Below, in pieces: positions 24,301 through 31,902 of a stretch of DNA of 36,246 nt. The position numbers were made by a program, and so were the translations under genes. The stretch covers positions 1-36,246 of the forward strand of contig NZ_JAMGBF010000091.1 in NCBI RefSeq assembly GCF_023516615.1, in the 5' to 3' direction. The DNA comes from Streptomyces panaciradicis. Its GTDB lineage: Bacteria > Actinomycetota > Actinomycetes > Streptomycetales > Streptomycetaceae. Positions within the stretch are counted from its first letter, which is position 1. Every line of letters begins with the position of its first letter. The notes beneath the pieces are model-generated. The model did not search any database, was not told the origin of the DNA, and was given only the letters and a program-made list of their open reading frames with translations.

Positions 24301-26168
24301 TGACGGTCGCTCAGCTCGACATCCTGGAGCCGGCCGAACGCGACTGGCTGCTGCGCGGCTTCGACGAACCGTCCGCCGAGGCCGCGGGCACCACGATCAC
24401 CGCACGCGTCGAGGCACAGGTGGCGCGGACCCCGGACGCACTCGCCGTGATCGCCGGGCGCGAGTCGCTCACCTACGCCGAACTGGACGCACGCGCCGAG
24501 CGGTTCGCGGTCGAACTGGCCCGGCGCGGAGTGGCACCGGAGACCGTGGTGGGCCTGGTCCTGCCGCGCACCGCGACCGCGGCCGTGGCCCTCCTGGGCG
24601 TGCTCAAGGCGGGCGGTGCCTACCTCCCCGTGGACCCCGCGTTCGCCGCTGCCCGCCTGCCGCACATCCTCCCCGGCGCCCGGCCGCATCTGGTGGTGGT
24701 CGACACCCGCACCCGCGACCTCGTGCCCGCCACGGACATCCCCGTCCTGGTCCTCGACGACCTCGACCTCGACGCGCCGTCCGACACGGCCCCGCAGGAC
24801 ACGGAATCCGGGGGACGGCCCGAGGCCGGCCCCGACAACCTCGCGTACGTCGTCTACACGTCCGGCTCCACCGGCGTGCCCAAGGGCGTGAGCGTCACCC
24901 ATGCGACCGTCGTCAACGCCGTGGACGCCCTGGTCGCGCACGCCGGAACGGAGTCCGGCCGGCGGGTGCTGCTCGCCGCGTCGTTCGGCTTCGACGTCGC
25001 CACCTTCGAGCTGTTCTCCGCGCTCACCACGGGCGGCAGCGTGGAGATCGTGCGCGACGTGCTGGAACTGGCCGACCGCAACACCTGGGACGTCGACGTC
25101 ATCTGCTCGGTGCCGTCGGCCTTCGCCGAACTCGTCGACCAGCTCGGCGACCGCATCCGGCCCACGGCACTGAACATCTCCGGGGAAGTGCTGACCCCGG
25201 CGCTCGCGAAGCGGGTCCGCGCCCTCTGGCCGGAGGCCCGCGTCATCAACAGCTACGGCCCCAGCGAGACGTTCTACGCCACCGCCCATCTCCTGGACCC
25301 CGACGAGCCGTATGCGGGCGGCGTGCCCATCGGCCGTCCGTTCCCCGGCGTCCGCGGCTACATCCTCGGCCCCGCCCTGAACCTGCTGCCCCCGGGCACA
25401 CCGGGCGAGCTCTATCTGGCCGGAGCCGGACGCGGCTACCAGGGCCAGCCCGCCATGACCGCCGACCGGTTCGTGCCCGACCCCTACGGGGCTCCCGGCT
25501 CCCGCATGTACCGCACGGGCGACCTCGCGAGCCTCACTCCCGAGGGCGAGCTGCAGCACCTGGGCCGCATCGACACCCAGGTCAAGATCCGTGGCTACCG
25601 CGTCGAACCGGGAGAGGTCGAAGCCGCCCTGACGGCTCATCCCCACATCGCCCAGGCCGCCGTGGTGACCCGGCACTCCGGCACCGCCGGCTACCTGGCC
25701 GCCTACCTGGTCCCGGCCCCGGGCGAGAGTGCCCCGGACGCGGCCGTGCTCCGTACCCACCTGGCGGAGCGGCTGCCCGACTACATGATCCCGTCCGTGT
25801 GCATACCGCTCGACCGGCTGCCCCTGTCCCCCAACGGCAAGCTGGACCACAAGGCCCTGCCCGCCCCCGACCTCACCCCCGCCACGCCCTTCCGGGCGCC
25901 CGGAAGCCCCCGCGAGGAGGCGCTGGCCAGGCTGTTCGCCGAGGTGCTCGGCGTCGACCGGGTCGGTGTCGACGACGGCTTCTTCGCCCTCGGCGGGCAC
26001 TCCCTGCTGGCCACCCGGCTGATCACCCGCGCTCGCGCCGAGCTGGGGATCGAGATACCCATCCGCAAGATCTTCGACCTGCCGACGGTGGCCGAGCTCG
26101 CCGCGTGGTCGGAGGAATCGGCTGTCCCCCTTCGCCCCAGTCTGCGCAAGATGCTCGTAGAGGAGTGA
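18381..26168 (+). CDS. NRPS 2: C-A-T-E-C-A-T (modules 3 and 4)
   Basis: This is a 2595-residue dimodular synthetase with the same architecture as NRPS 1. C3 is LCL-like (IPLSFAQTRLW, HHIAADG 130-136). A3 spans about 460-955 (YTSGSTGKPKG, VTGKLDRAAL). T3 has FFASGGDS, Ser1007. E2 has HHLVMDGVSWRIL from 1187, with EGHGRE and FNYLGR intact. C4 is DCL-like (QSGILFH, HHTLFDG 1687-1693). A4 spans about 2000-2490 and T4 has LGGHSL, Ser2541. Hand-read codes are DVFCIGAYVK (A3) and DVFCNSSYAK (A4), related to A1 of NRPS 1. Residue 3 is expected to become D and residue 4 to stay L. The ATG overlaps the NRPS 1 stop (ATGA, 18381-18384) after AGGAGAAG, indicating coupled translation. Confidence 0.96.
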   Translation: MIPLSFAQTRLWFLYRLEGPTSTYNIPFVLRLEGELDAEVLIAAARDVGIRHESLRTLIMENADGTPEQRVLSPEEAVFRFQVVDVAADAVDHAIQQIACEGFALDTELPFRAKVLRVSPQEHVLVSVFHHIAADGASMAPFLRDLVTAYTARRQGTAPQWQPLAVQYKDYTLWQRRLLGDEEDPDSIAAEQLDYWRAELAGAPQPVQLPLDRPRPTAADHRGGDVSFELEPELLSGLQKLAVDRGATAPMVAQAALAVLMHHLGAGDDLTIGSPIEGRADEQLDDLIGFFANTWVLRADLSRNPSFGGLLDQVRDKALAAYDNQDVPFERLVGLLNPERSTSYSPLFQVMLAWQFGWSGIEMPGLRVTPVATGTDTAKFDLFFNIIPDLSSGRAYGRLEYATELFDHATAVSFAERYVRVLRQVVADPGVRLGGVDVLADAERHWLTALDETAAPVPQLTLPELVTAQALRHPDATAVVAGRTELSYAELEARTGRLAAVLRERGVGPEEVVAVALPRSADLVVAQLGVLKAGGAYLPIDPEHPAARVDLLLTSADPVLVLTDHETAAALPECRSPVLHLDDLRLDTPCGPADEAPDLRVRPENLAYVMYTSGSTGKPKGVAMTHATVVNGVWHSRTMAGLEPGSRMLAATSVNFDVSVFETFTALAAGASVEIVRDVLELAERDRWSGTTICAVPAVFTALLGPIIAKEPGALDLELHTAILGGDPLTADVVDQVHRAFPDVRVVHAYGQTESFYVTSHLVPQDSEETGVTPIGRPLPNMHTYVLGPELTPVPPGVIGEVYVAGGLARGYYGGGAATAERFVACPFGPPGARMYRTGDLARWDAKGRLNYEGRADTQVKVNGIRVEPTEIEIVLARHPAVGQAVVTAWRDRTGNTRLVGYVAPPEGTAGHDIVRQSGVSVAELRRFAAQRLPDYMVPAQLLVLDRLPRTVTGKLDRAALPEPEFGHAEYRAPRGETERVLAEVYADVLDRQVGVDDDFFASGGDSIRSIQVVARAKARGVVVSTREVFEQRTVARLAELVDGRAREERPGLAELPGGGVGWAPLPPTAAHVLAAGGGMRRFCMSAMLSLPEDIDRAGLVATLQAVLDRHDVLRSWLDRERPGLRMGPVGSVDAGGLVREVPYGDCDAQAELDAAADRLDPDAGVMAQFVWFTSDAEADRLLVVLHHLVMDGVSWRILVPDLVSVWRRVREGRLPSSAGAGTSLRRWTHALADEAVAPERVAELPLWQEILAGDEPLLGVRELDPARDVAATVDTVRVQVPVDVTETLLNTVPTLFRGGADDALLAGLALAVARWRATRGLGGASTLVRLEGHGREEHVVPGADLSGTIGWFTAMYPVRLDLAGIDVADAFGGGPAAGKAIKAVKEQLRSVPDHGIGYGLLRHLNPATAAALAEARKPQIGFNYLGRASGADIPEDLRGLGWAPDATYQDLVPAPDADMPVPSALEINAIAIATPDGEELTAHFGFPTGVFSREDVTELAALWVRALSALARHAATPEAGGLTPTDAPLIDVDQSEIEAWEARFGTLARVWPTTPAQSGILFHTLLAEASSYDPYHVQLVFQLSRDVDPERLRRAGQALLDRYPSLRAAFVNRANGDAVQVVPESVTLPWQYLDLTGADEADRSETFERFLAQDRAAHFDADTPPLIRLALIAVEPGRPELVLTAHHTLFDGWSTPLLMRDLLLLYASDGDPAPLPAIRDYEDFLTWLDRQDHEASAEVWAAELEGIETPTLLAPDAAPTDAESRDQVDITLPPDESSALRRLAADLGITANTLVQGAWALLLGQLTGSQDVVFGATVSGRPPAVPDVESMVGMFINTVPVHVSCAPGETVAEVLTRLQSRQAALAEHHYYGLAQIQQSVGLQTLFDTLVVFESYPIDREGLSAAGEAADGITFTGFRPSAGNHYPLCLAAAVDPALELVLQYTPEVYDRATVGKHAARLVRILRQIAADPELTVAQLDILEPAERDWLLRGFDEPSAEAAGTTITARVEAQVARTPDALAVIAGRESLTYAELDARAERFAVELARRGVAPETVVGLVLPRTATAAVALLGVLKAGGAYLPVDPAFAAARLPHILPGARPHLVVVDTRTRDLVPATDIPVLVLDDLDLDAPSDTAPQDTESGGRPEAGPDNLAYVVYTSGSTGVPKGVSVTHATVVNAVDALVAHAGTESGRRVLLAASFGFDVATFELFSALTTGGSVEIVRDVLELADRNTWDVDVICSVPSAFAELVDQLGDRIRPTALNISGEVLTPALAKRVRALWPEARVINSYGPSETFYATAHLLDPDEPYAGGVPIGRPFPGVRGYILGPALNLLPPGTPGELYLAGAGRGYQGQPAMTADRFVPDPYGAPGSRMYRTGDLASLTPEGELQHLGRIDTQVKIRGYRVEPGEVEAALTAHPHIAQAAVVTRHSGTAGYLAAYLVPAPGESAPDAAVLRTHLAERLPDYMIPSVCIPLDRLPLSPNGKLDHKALPAPDLTPATPFRAPGSPREEALARLFAEVLGVDRVGVDDGFFALGGHSLLATRLITRARAELGIEIPIRKIFDLPTVAELAAWSEESAVPLRPSLRKMLVEE

Positions 26169-26173
26169 GTCCA

Positions 26174-29100
26174 GTGATTCCGCTGTCGTACGCACAACGC
26201 CGTATGTGGGTTACGTACCAACTGGAGGGCGGGGCGGAGACCTACAACATCTCCCCGACGTTCCGGCTGACGGGACCGCTGGACCAGGAGGCTCTCGTCG
26301 CGGCCATCCGGGACGTGGTCGAACGGCACGAGATCCTGCGCACCACGTACGTGACGGACGAGGACGACGAGCCGTACCAGAAGATCCTCTCCCCGGCCCA
26401 GGCGTCGGTGCGGATACCGGTGGTCGACGTGGCGCCCGAGGACCTCTCCGGTGCGGTCGACGATGTCATCGCGCACCACTTCGACCTGGCGGCCGAAATC
26501 CCGCTGCGGGCAACCTTGTTCCGCTGCGCTCCCGAGGAACACCTGCTGGTCCTCCTCATCCACCACATCGCCTCGGACGGTGTCTCGGGTGGCGTGCTGG
26601 CGCGGGACCTGACCACCGCGTACACCGCGCGCCTGGACGGCCGGGCGCCGGCGTGGAAGCCGCTGCCCGTGCAGTACAAGGACTACGCGCTGTGGCAGCG
26701 CGAACTGCTCGGCGACCCGGCGGACCCGGACAGCCTGGCGGCGAAGCAGACCGACTACTGGCGCACGGAGCTGGAGGGCGTGCCGCAGCCGCTCACCCTG
26801 CCGTTGGACCGCCCGCGGCCCGCCGAGCGGAGCCTGGACGGCGACACGGTCCCCGTCTCGGCGGACGCGCAGGTGGCTGCCGGGCTGCAGAAGCTGGCCG
26901 ACGAGCGCGGGATGACCATGTCGATGGTCCTGCAGACCGCGCTGGCGGTGCTGCTGCGCAAGCTCGGCGCCGAGGACGACGTGACGATCGGTAACCCGAT
27001 CGCCGGACGCACCGACGAGGCGCTCGCCGATCTGGTCGGCGTCTTCGTCAACACGCAGGTGCTGCGAGTGGACCTGTCCGGCGACCCGAGCTTCTCCGAC
27101 CTGCTGGCCCAGGTGCGCAACAAGGCCCTGGCGGCCTACGAGCACCAGGACGTGCCGTTCGAGATGCTGGTCGAGCTGCTCAACCCCGACCGCTCCGCCG
27201 CGTACCAGCCGCTGTTCCAGGTGACCTTCGCCTGGCAGAACTTCGCCAAGCAGGACTTCGAACTCCCCGGACTCGAGGTGGAGTTCGAGCAGCACCTCGT
27301 GTCGGCCGCCATGTTCGACCTCTTCTTCAGCATGGCCCAGGACGACTCCGGGGCACTGCGCGGCGACGTCATGTACGCGACCCAGCTGTTCGACCGGGAC
27401 ACCGTCGAGGCGATCGCCGCCCGGTTCGTGCGCCTCCTGGAGCAGCTCGTCGCCGATCCGCTGTCGCCGGTGAGCGGGATAGAGGTGCTGGCGCCTGACG
27501 AGCGCGACTGGCTGGTACGGCGTGTCAACGACACCGCGCATCCGGTGGCCGAGGGCACACTGCCGCAGGCGTTCGAGGAGCAGGTGGAGCGGACCCCGGA
27601 CGCGGTCGCGGTGGTCGGTGAGCGGGAGAGGCTGACATACGCGGAGTTCAACCGGCGGGCCAATCGGCTGGCGCACTGGCTGGTCGAGCAGGGCGCGGGC
27701 CCCGAGCGGATCATCGCGGTGCGCATCCCGCGCTCCGTCGACATGATGGTGGCGATCTACGCGGTGTCCAAGGCGGGTGCGGCGTATCTGCCGATCGACA
27801 CCGAGCTCCCGGAGGACCGGGTGCGGCAGTTCCTGGACAGCGCGAAACCGCTGCTGGTGCTCGACGAGGACCTGCCCGACGTGTCCGGCCACCCGGAGAC
27901 GAATCCGCAGCGGCGTCTCCTGCCGGACAACGCCGCGTACGTGATGTACACCTCCGGCTCCACCGGCGGCCCCAAGGGCGTTCCGGTGCAGCACCGCTCG
28001 ATCATGAACCGGATCAAGTGGGGTCTCGCGCACTTCGACGTCACGCCCGAGGACCGCATGCTGCTGAGCACCACGGCGAGCTTCGACGCCTCGGTGCCTG
28101 AGCTGTTCGCCCCGCTCCAGATCGGAGCCTGTGTCGTCGTCGCCCGCCCGGACGGACGCAAGGACCCCGCCTACCTGGCCGAGTTGATCGAGCGGGAGCG
28201 GGTGACCGGCGCCGACTTCGTGCCCTCGCTGCTGGAGGCGTTCGTCGCCGAGCCCGCCGCGCAGAAGTGCACCACCCTGCGCTGGATCGAGGTCGCGGCC
28301 GAGCCGTTCCTGCCCTCGCTGGCCAACCGGTTCACCGATCTGCTGCCCGGCTGCTCCGCGAACAACCTGTACGGCCCCACCGAGGCGACCGTCGAGGTGA
28401 CGGAGTGCCAGTACGTGCGGGGTTCGGACAAGCTGCCGATCGGCGCCCCGATTTGGAACACCCAGGTCTATGTGCTGGACGAGGCACTGCGCCCGGTTCC
28501 GGCCGGGGTCACCGGTGAGCTGTATCTCGCCGGTGCCGGCCTCGCGCGGGGCTACCTCGGTCAGACCGGGCTGACCTCGGAGCGGTTCGTCGCCTGCCCC
28601 TTCGGCGAGCCGGGCAAGCGGATGTACCGCACCGGCGACGTGGTGCGGTGGAACAAGGACGGGCAGGTCGAGTACATCGGCCGCACCGACTTCCAGGTCA
28701 AGATCCGCGGGCTCCGCATCGAGCTGGGCGAGATCGAGCACGTGCTGGCCGGGCATCCCGCCGTGGCCCAGGCCGCGGTCGTGGTGCGCGAGAACCAGCA
28801 GGGCGACAAGCGCCTGGTGGCCTACGTGGTGCCCGACCCGGATGCCGCGGCGGGCGATCCCGCCGACCAGGTGGAGGAGTGGCGCCAGGTCCACGACGAG
28901 ACCTATGACAAGTCTCGCGACGAGGCCTGGGGCGAGGACTTCCAGCTGTGGAAGTCCGCGTACGACGGCGCGCGGATTCCGCTCGAACAGATGCGGGCGT
29001 GGCGGGACTCGGCGGTGGCCCAGGTGCTGCGGTTCGCGCCGCGGCGAGTCCTCGAGATCGGCGTGGGTGCCGGTCTGCTGCTGTCGAAGATCGCCGGTGA

Positions 29101-31159
29101 GGTCGAGGAGTACTGGGGCACGGACATCTCCGCCACGGTGCTGGACCGGGTCCGGGCCCAGGCCGAGCGGGCCGGCCTCGGTGACCGGGTCCGGTTGACC
29201 GCCCAGGCTGCCGACGACGTCTCCGGACTGCCCGAGGGCGGCTTCGACACCGTGGTCCTCAACGCGGTCGTGCAGTACTTCCCGAGCGCCGCGTACCTGG
29301 ACCGGGTGCTGCGCCAGGCCATGCAACTGCTCGCGCCCGGCGGCCGCGTCATCGTCGGAGACGTCCGCAACGCGGCCACGCTCCGGCTGATGCTGACCGC
29401 GGTGCAGCGCGCCGCGCGGCCGCACGCCTCGGCGGAGGAGATGCGGGCCATGGTGGAGCAGGCGGTGCTGGCGGAGCGGGAACTGGCGGTCGCCCCGGAG
29501 TGGTTCGCCGCGTGGGCGGGGGAGCACGCGGGCGGCGTGGACATCCGCCTGAAGCCGGGGCAGGAGCACAACGAACTGACCCGGCACCGCTACGAGGTGG
29601 TCCTGTACAAGGATCCGGCCGGCCTGCTGGACCTGACGGATGTGCCCACGGTGCCCTGGAACCGGGAGGTGTCCGACCTGGCCCGCCTCGGCGAGCGCCT
29701 GGACCGGGCCGGCGACGCCCCGCTGCGGGTGACCGGCATACCCAACGCGCGGCTGGCCGAGGAGTTCGCCGCGGCCACGTCGGCCGGCGTGCTGAACGCG
29801 GTCGCTGCCGCCGTCGCGCCCGTCGACCCGGAGGAACTCGCCGCATGGGCCCGGCAGCAGGGCCGGGAGGCGGTCCTGACCTGGTCGGGCGAGACCGCCC
29901 ACACCTTCGACGCCGTGCTGCTGCCCGAACAGCAGGCGGTCACCGGCGGGTTCGTGCCCAGCGGTGTGGTCCGGCGGAACCGGGTGAACGCACCCGCGCT
30001 GGCCAAGTCGATCGGTCCGCTGGTGGTCGAACTGCCCCAGTACCTGCGGGAGCGGCTGCCGGACTACATGGTCCCTGCCGCTGTGGTGCCGCTGCCGGAG
30101 CTTCCCCTGACGATGTCGGGCAAGCTCGACCGGCGAGCGCTGCCCTCGGAGGCCACGACCACCACGAGCGACGGAGAGCCGCGCAACGCCCACGAGGAGA
30201 AGCTGTGCGCCGTCTTCAGTGAACTGCTCGGAGTGGAGAGCGTCGGCATCGACGACGACTTCTTCATGCTCGGCGGGCATTCGCTCCTGGCCACCCGGCT
30301 CAGCGCCCGCATCCGCAAGCAGTTCGGTGTCGACATGCCGGTCAGGACGATCGTCCGCTATCCCACGGTGTCCGAGCTGGCAGCGCTGGTGCTCGTCGGC
30401 GGCATCCCGGACGAACACGTCGACTCGTTCGCGGTCGTGCTGCCGTTGAACAGGGACCCCGGTACCGGCAAGCCGCCTGTGTGGTTCTTCCACGGCGGCG
30501 GCGGGCTGGGCTGGGCGTACTTCACCTTCGCGCCCTACGTGCAGGACCGGCCCGCCTACAGCCTCCAGTCGCGCGGCTTCCAGGGCACGGAGCCGCTCGC
30601 GGGGTCGGTGGAGGAGATGGTCGACGACTACCTCGCGCAGATTCTCAAGACCCAGCCGGAAGGGCCCTACCACCTGATCGGCTGGTCCTTCGGAGGCCCG
30701 GTCGCGCACGCCGTCGCCGAGGCCCTGGACCGGCGCGGGCAGGAGGTCGCCCTGCTGGCCATCCTGGACACCCAGCCGGCCAGCGACGCGCCGGAGAACG
30801 GGTTCCAGGCGGTGGCCGGCCGGACGCAGGAGCTCTACCGGGCGGACATCGAGGAGGTCTTCGGCAAGTTCATGAACACGGGCAACATGGACGACTTCCT
30901 GGAGAACATGTCCAAGGTCGGCGCCAACAACCTGAACAGGATGGCCGAGTTCCAGTCGCCGGTGTTCCGCGGCGACGTGCTCTATTTCAACGCCACGCTG
31001 GACAGGCCGGACGGGATACCGACGTACGCGCCCGACTGGCGGCCGTTCGTTCTCGGCTCCATCGAGGAGTACGACGTGGACGCGTCGCATCACGACCTGC
31101 ACATGCCCAAGCCCGCGGGTCAGATCATGAAGGCCGTCGTCGAAAAGCTGGGGTGGTGA
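26174..31159 (+). CDS. NRPS 3: C-A(N-methyltransferase)-T-TE (module 5, termination)
   Basis: This is a 1661-residue terminal module. C5 is LCL-like (IPLSYAQRRMW, HHIASDG 130-136). A5 starts near 461 (YTSGSTGGPKG about 593). A SAM-dependent methyltransferase is inserted between motifs A8 and A10, at about residues 900-1265, with VLEIGVGAGLLL from 959. The A10 motif MSGKLDRRAL follows near 1314. T5 has LGGHSL, Ser1370. The thioesterase has FFHGGGGLGWAYF near 1437, GWSFGG with Ser1505, Asp1532 and a His at 1639 or 1640. The hand-read code is DAPDEALVEK, almost the same as A2. It should add an N-methyl amino acid and release or cyclise the chain. The GTG start lies 5 bases after the NRPS 2 stop, and the gene's own stop overlaps the next gene. 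Confidence 0.95.
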   Translation: MIPLSYAQRRMWVTYQLEGGAETYNISPTFRLTGPLDQEALVAAIRDVVERHEILRTTYVTDEDDEPYQKILSPAQASVRIPVVDVAPEDLSGAVDDVIAHHFDLAAEIPLRATLFRCAPEEHLLVLLIHHIASDGVSGGVLARDLTTAYTARLDGRAPAWKPLPVQYKDYALWQRELLGDPADPDSLAAKQTDYWRTELEGVPQPLTLPLDRPRPAERSLDGDTVPVSADAQVAAGLQKLADERGMTMSMVLQTALAVLLRKLGAEDDVTIGNPIAGRTDEALADLVGVFVNTQVLRVDLSGDPSFSDLLAQVRNKALAAYEHQDVPFEMLVELLNPDRSAAYQPLFQVTFAWQNFAKQDFELPGLEVEFEQHLVSAAMFDLFFSMAQDDSGALRGDVMYATQLFDRDTVEAIAARFVRLLEQLVADPLSPVSGIEVLAPDERDWLVRRVNDTAHPVAEGTLPQAFEEQVERTPDAVAVVGERERLTYAEFNRRANRLAHWLVEQGAGPERIIAVRIPRSVDMMVAIYAVSKAGAAYLPIDTELPEDRVRQFLDSAKPLLVLDEDLPDVSGHPETNPQRRLLPDNAAYVMYTSGSTGGPKGVPVQHRSIMNRIKWGLAHFDVTPEDRMLLSTTASFDASVPELFAPLQIGACVVVARPDGRKDPAYLAELIERERVTGADFVPSLLEAFVAEPAAQKCTTLRWIEVAAEPFLPSLANRFTDLLPGCSANNLYGPTEATVEVTECQYVRGSDKLPIGAPIWNTQVYVLDEALRPVPAGVTGELYLAGAGLARGYLGQTGLTSERFVACPFGEPGKRMYRTGDVVRWNKDGQVEYIGRTDFQVKIRGLRIELGEIEHVLAGHPAVAQAAVVVRENQQGDKRLVAYVVPDPDAAAGDPADQVEEWRQVHDETYDKSRDEAWGEDFQLWKSAYDGARIPLEQMRAWRDSAVAQVLRFAPRRVLEIGVGAGLLLSKIAGEVEEYWGTDISATVLDRVRAQAERAGLGDRVRLTAQAADDVSGLPEGGFDTVVLNAVVQYFPSAAYLDRVLRQAMQLLAPGGRVIVGDVRNAATLRLMLTAVQRAARPHASAEEMRAMVEQAVLAERELAVAPEWFAAWAGEHAGGVDIRLKPGQEHNELTRHRYEVVLYKDPAGLLDLTDVPTVPWNREVSDLARLGERLDRAGDAPLRVTGIPNARLAEEFAAATSAGVLNAVAAAVAPVDPEELAAWARQQGREAVLTWSGETAHTFDAVLLPEQQAVTGGFVPSGVVRRNRVNAPALAKSIGPLVVELPQYLRERLPDYMVPAAVVPLPELPLTMSGKLDRRALPSEATTTTSDGEPRNAHEEKLCAVFSELLGVESVGIDDDFFMLGGHSLLATRLSARIRKQFGVDMPVRTIVRYPTVSELAALVLVGGIPDEHVDSFAVVLPLNRDPGTGKPPVWFFHGGGGLGWAYFTFAPYVQDRPAYSLQSRGFQGTEPLAGSVEEMVDDYLAQILKTQPEGPYHLIGWSFGGPVAHAVAEALDRRGQEVALLAILDTQPASDAPENGFQAVAGRTQELYRADIEEVFGKFMNTGNMDDFLENMSKVGANNLNRMAEFQSPVFRGDVLYFNATLDRPDGIPTYAPDWRPFVLGSIEEYDVDASHHDLHMPKPAGQIMKAVVEKLGW
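27638..27708 (+). repeat. 71-bp segment identical to 16702-16772
   Basis: This is the partner copy in the A5 domain of NRPS 3. The surrounding A5 sequence is highly similar to A2 but diverges at many synonymous sites outside the blocks. Confidence 0.85.
28202..28255 (+). repeat. 54-bp segment identical to 17266-17319
   Basis: This is the partner copy in A5 of the block that contains the Asp278-equivalent pocket residue (VTGADFVPS). Confidence 0.85.
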
Positions 31160-31902
31160 AGGGGGAGCGGGGCGGACGGGACCAGGCCGCGCTGCTGTGC
31201 GTCCCGTTCGCCGGAGCAGGCCCGTCGTTCTTCCACCCGTGGCGTGAACAGGCCGCCGGCCGCTGGCGCCTGGTCTCGGTCGAACTGCCGGGAAGGGAGC
31301 GGCGGATCCTTGAGACGCCGTACCGGAATGTCGTCGAAGCGGCCAAGAACGAGGTCGACGGCATCGCCGCGGCCCTCGGCGAAGGAACGCGGACCGTGCT
31401 GTTCGGGCACAGCCTGGGCGCGGTGCTCGCGTACGAGCTGGCGCATCTGCTGATCACACGCGACGTGCGCGTCGAGCGGCTGGTCGTCAGTGGTTCGCCG
31501 GGGCCGTGGACCCAGCGGGAGCGGCGGGCGACCGGGCTCGAGGACGACGAGTTCCTCGCCAGGGTCGAGGAGTTCGCGGGATTCCGGCACGAGGCCCTCG
31601 ACCACCCGGAGATGCGCGAACTGATTCTTCCCGTTCTCCGGGCCGACTGTGAAATGCACGAGAACTACGTTCCGAGCATCGACGAACCGCTGTCGGTGCC
31701 GGTCTGCTCGATTCGGGGAAGCTCCGACGGACTGGTCTCGGCGGAACAGGCTCGGGAATGGCGGGGAGCGACCACGGGTGAATTCACCTGTGTGGAGTTC
31801 CCGGGCGACCACATGTATCTGGTCGGTCACGCCCGGGAGGTGCTGGACCTGATCGAGGCGGAATCCGTACCAAGAAACGAAGGAGAAGTCGATCATGGCT
31901 GA
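31156..31902 (+). CDS. Type II (editing) thioesterase
   Basis: This 248-residue alpha/beta-hydrolase is of the external thioesterase type. It has LLCVPFAGAGPSFFHPW near the N-terminus, FGHSLGAVLAYELA with the nucleophile Ser86, and a C-terminal FPGDHMYLV carrying the likely catalytic His. Such enzymes clear misprimed or stalled acyl groups from NRPS carrier domains. The GTG start overlaps the NRPS 3 stop (GTGA, 31156-31159), and its end overlaps the P450 start by 8 bases. It is therefore translated as part of the assembly-line operon. Confidence 0.93.
   Translation: MKGERGGRDQAALLCVPFAGAGPSFFHPWREQAAGRWRLVSVELPGRERRILETPYRNVVEAAKNEVDGIAAALGEGTRTVLFGHSLGAVLAYELAHLLITRDVRVERLVVSGSPGPWTQRERRATGLEDDEFLARVEEFAGFRHEALDHPEMRELILPVLRADCEMHENYVPSIDEPLSVPVCSIRGSSDGLVSAEQAREWRGATTGEFTCVEFPGDHMYLVGHAREVLDLIEAESVPRNEGEVDHG

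Noticed and set aside
10588..31159. Assignment to the piperazimycin pathway
   Set aside because: The N-methylating last module and the two near-identical acidic-code modules do not match that structure, and there is no polyketide synthase here. Only the general hexadepsipeptide idea is kept.
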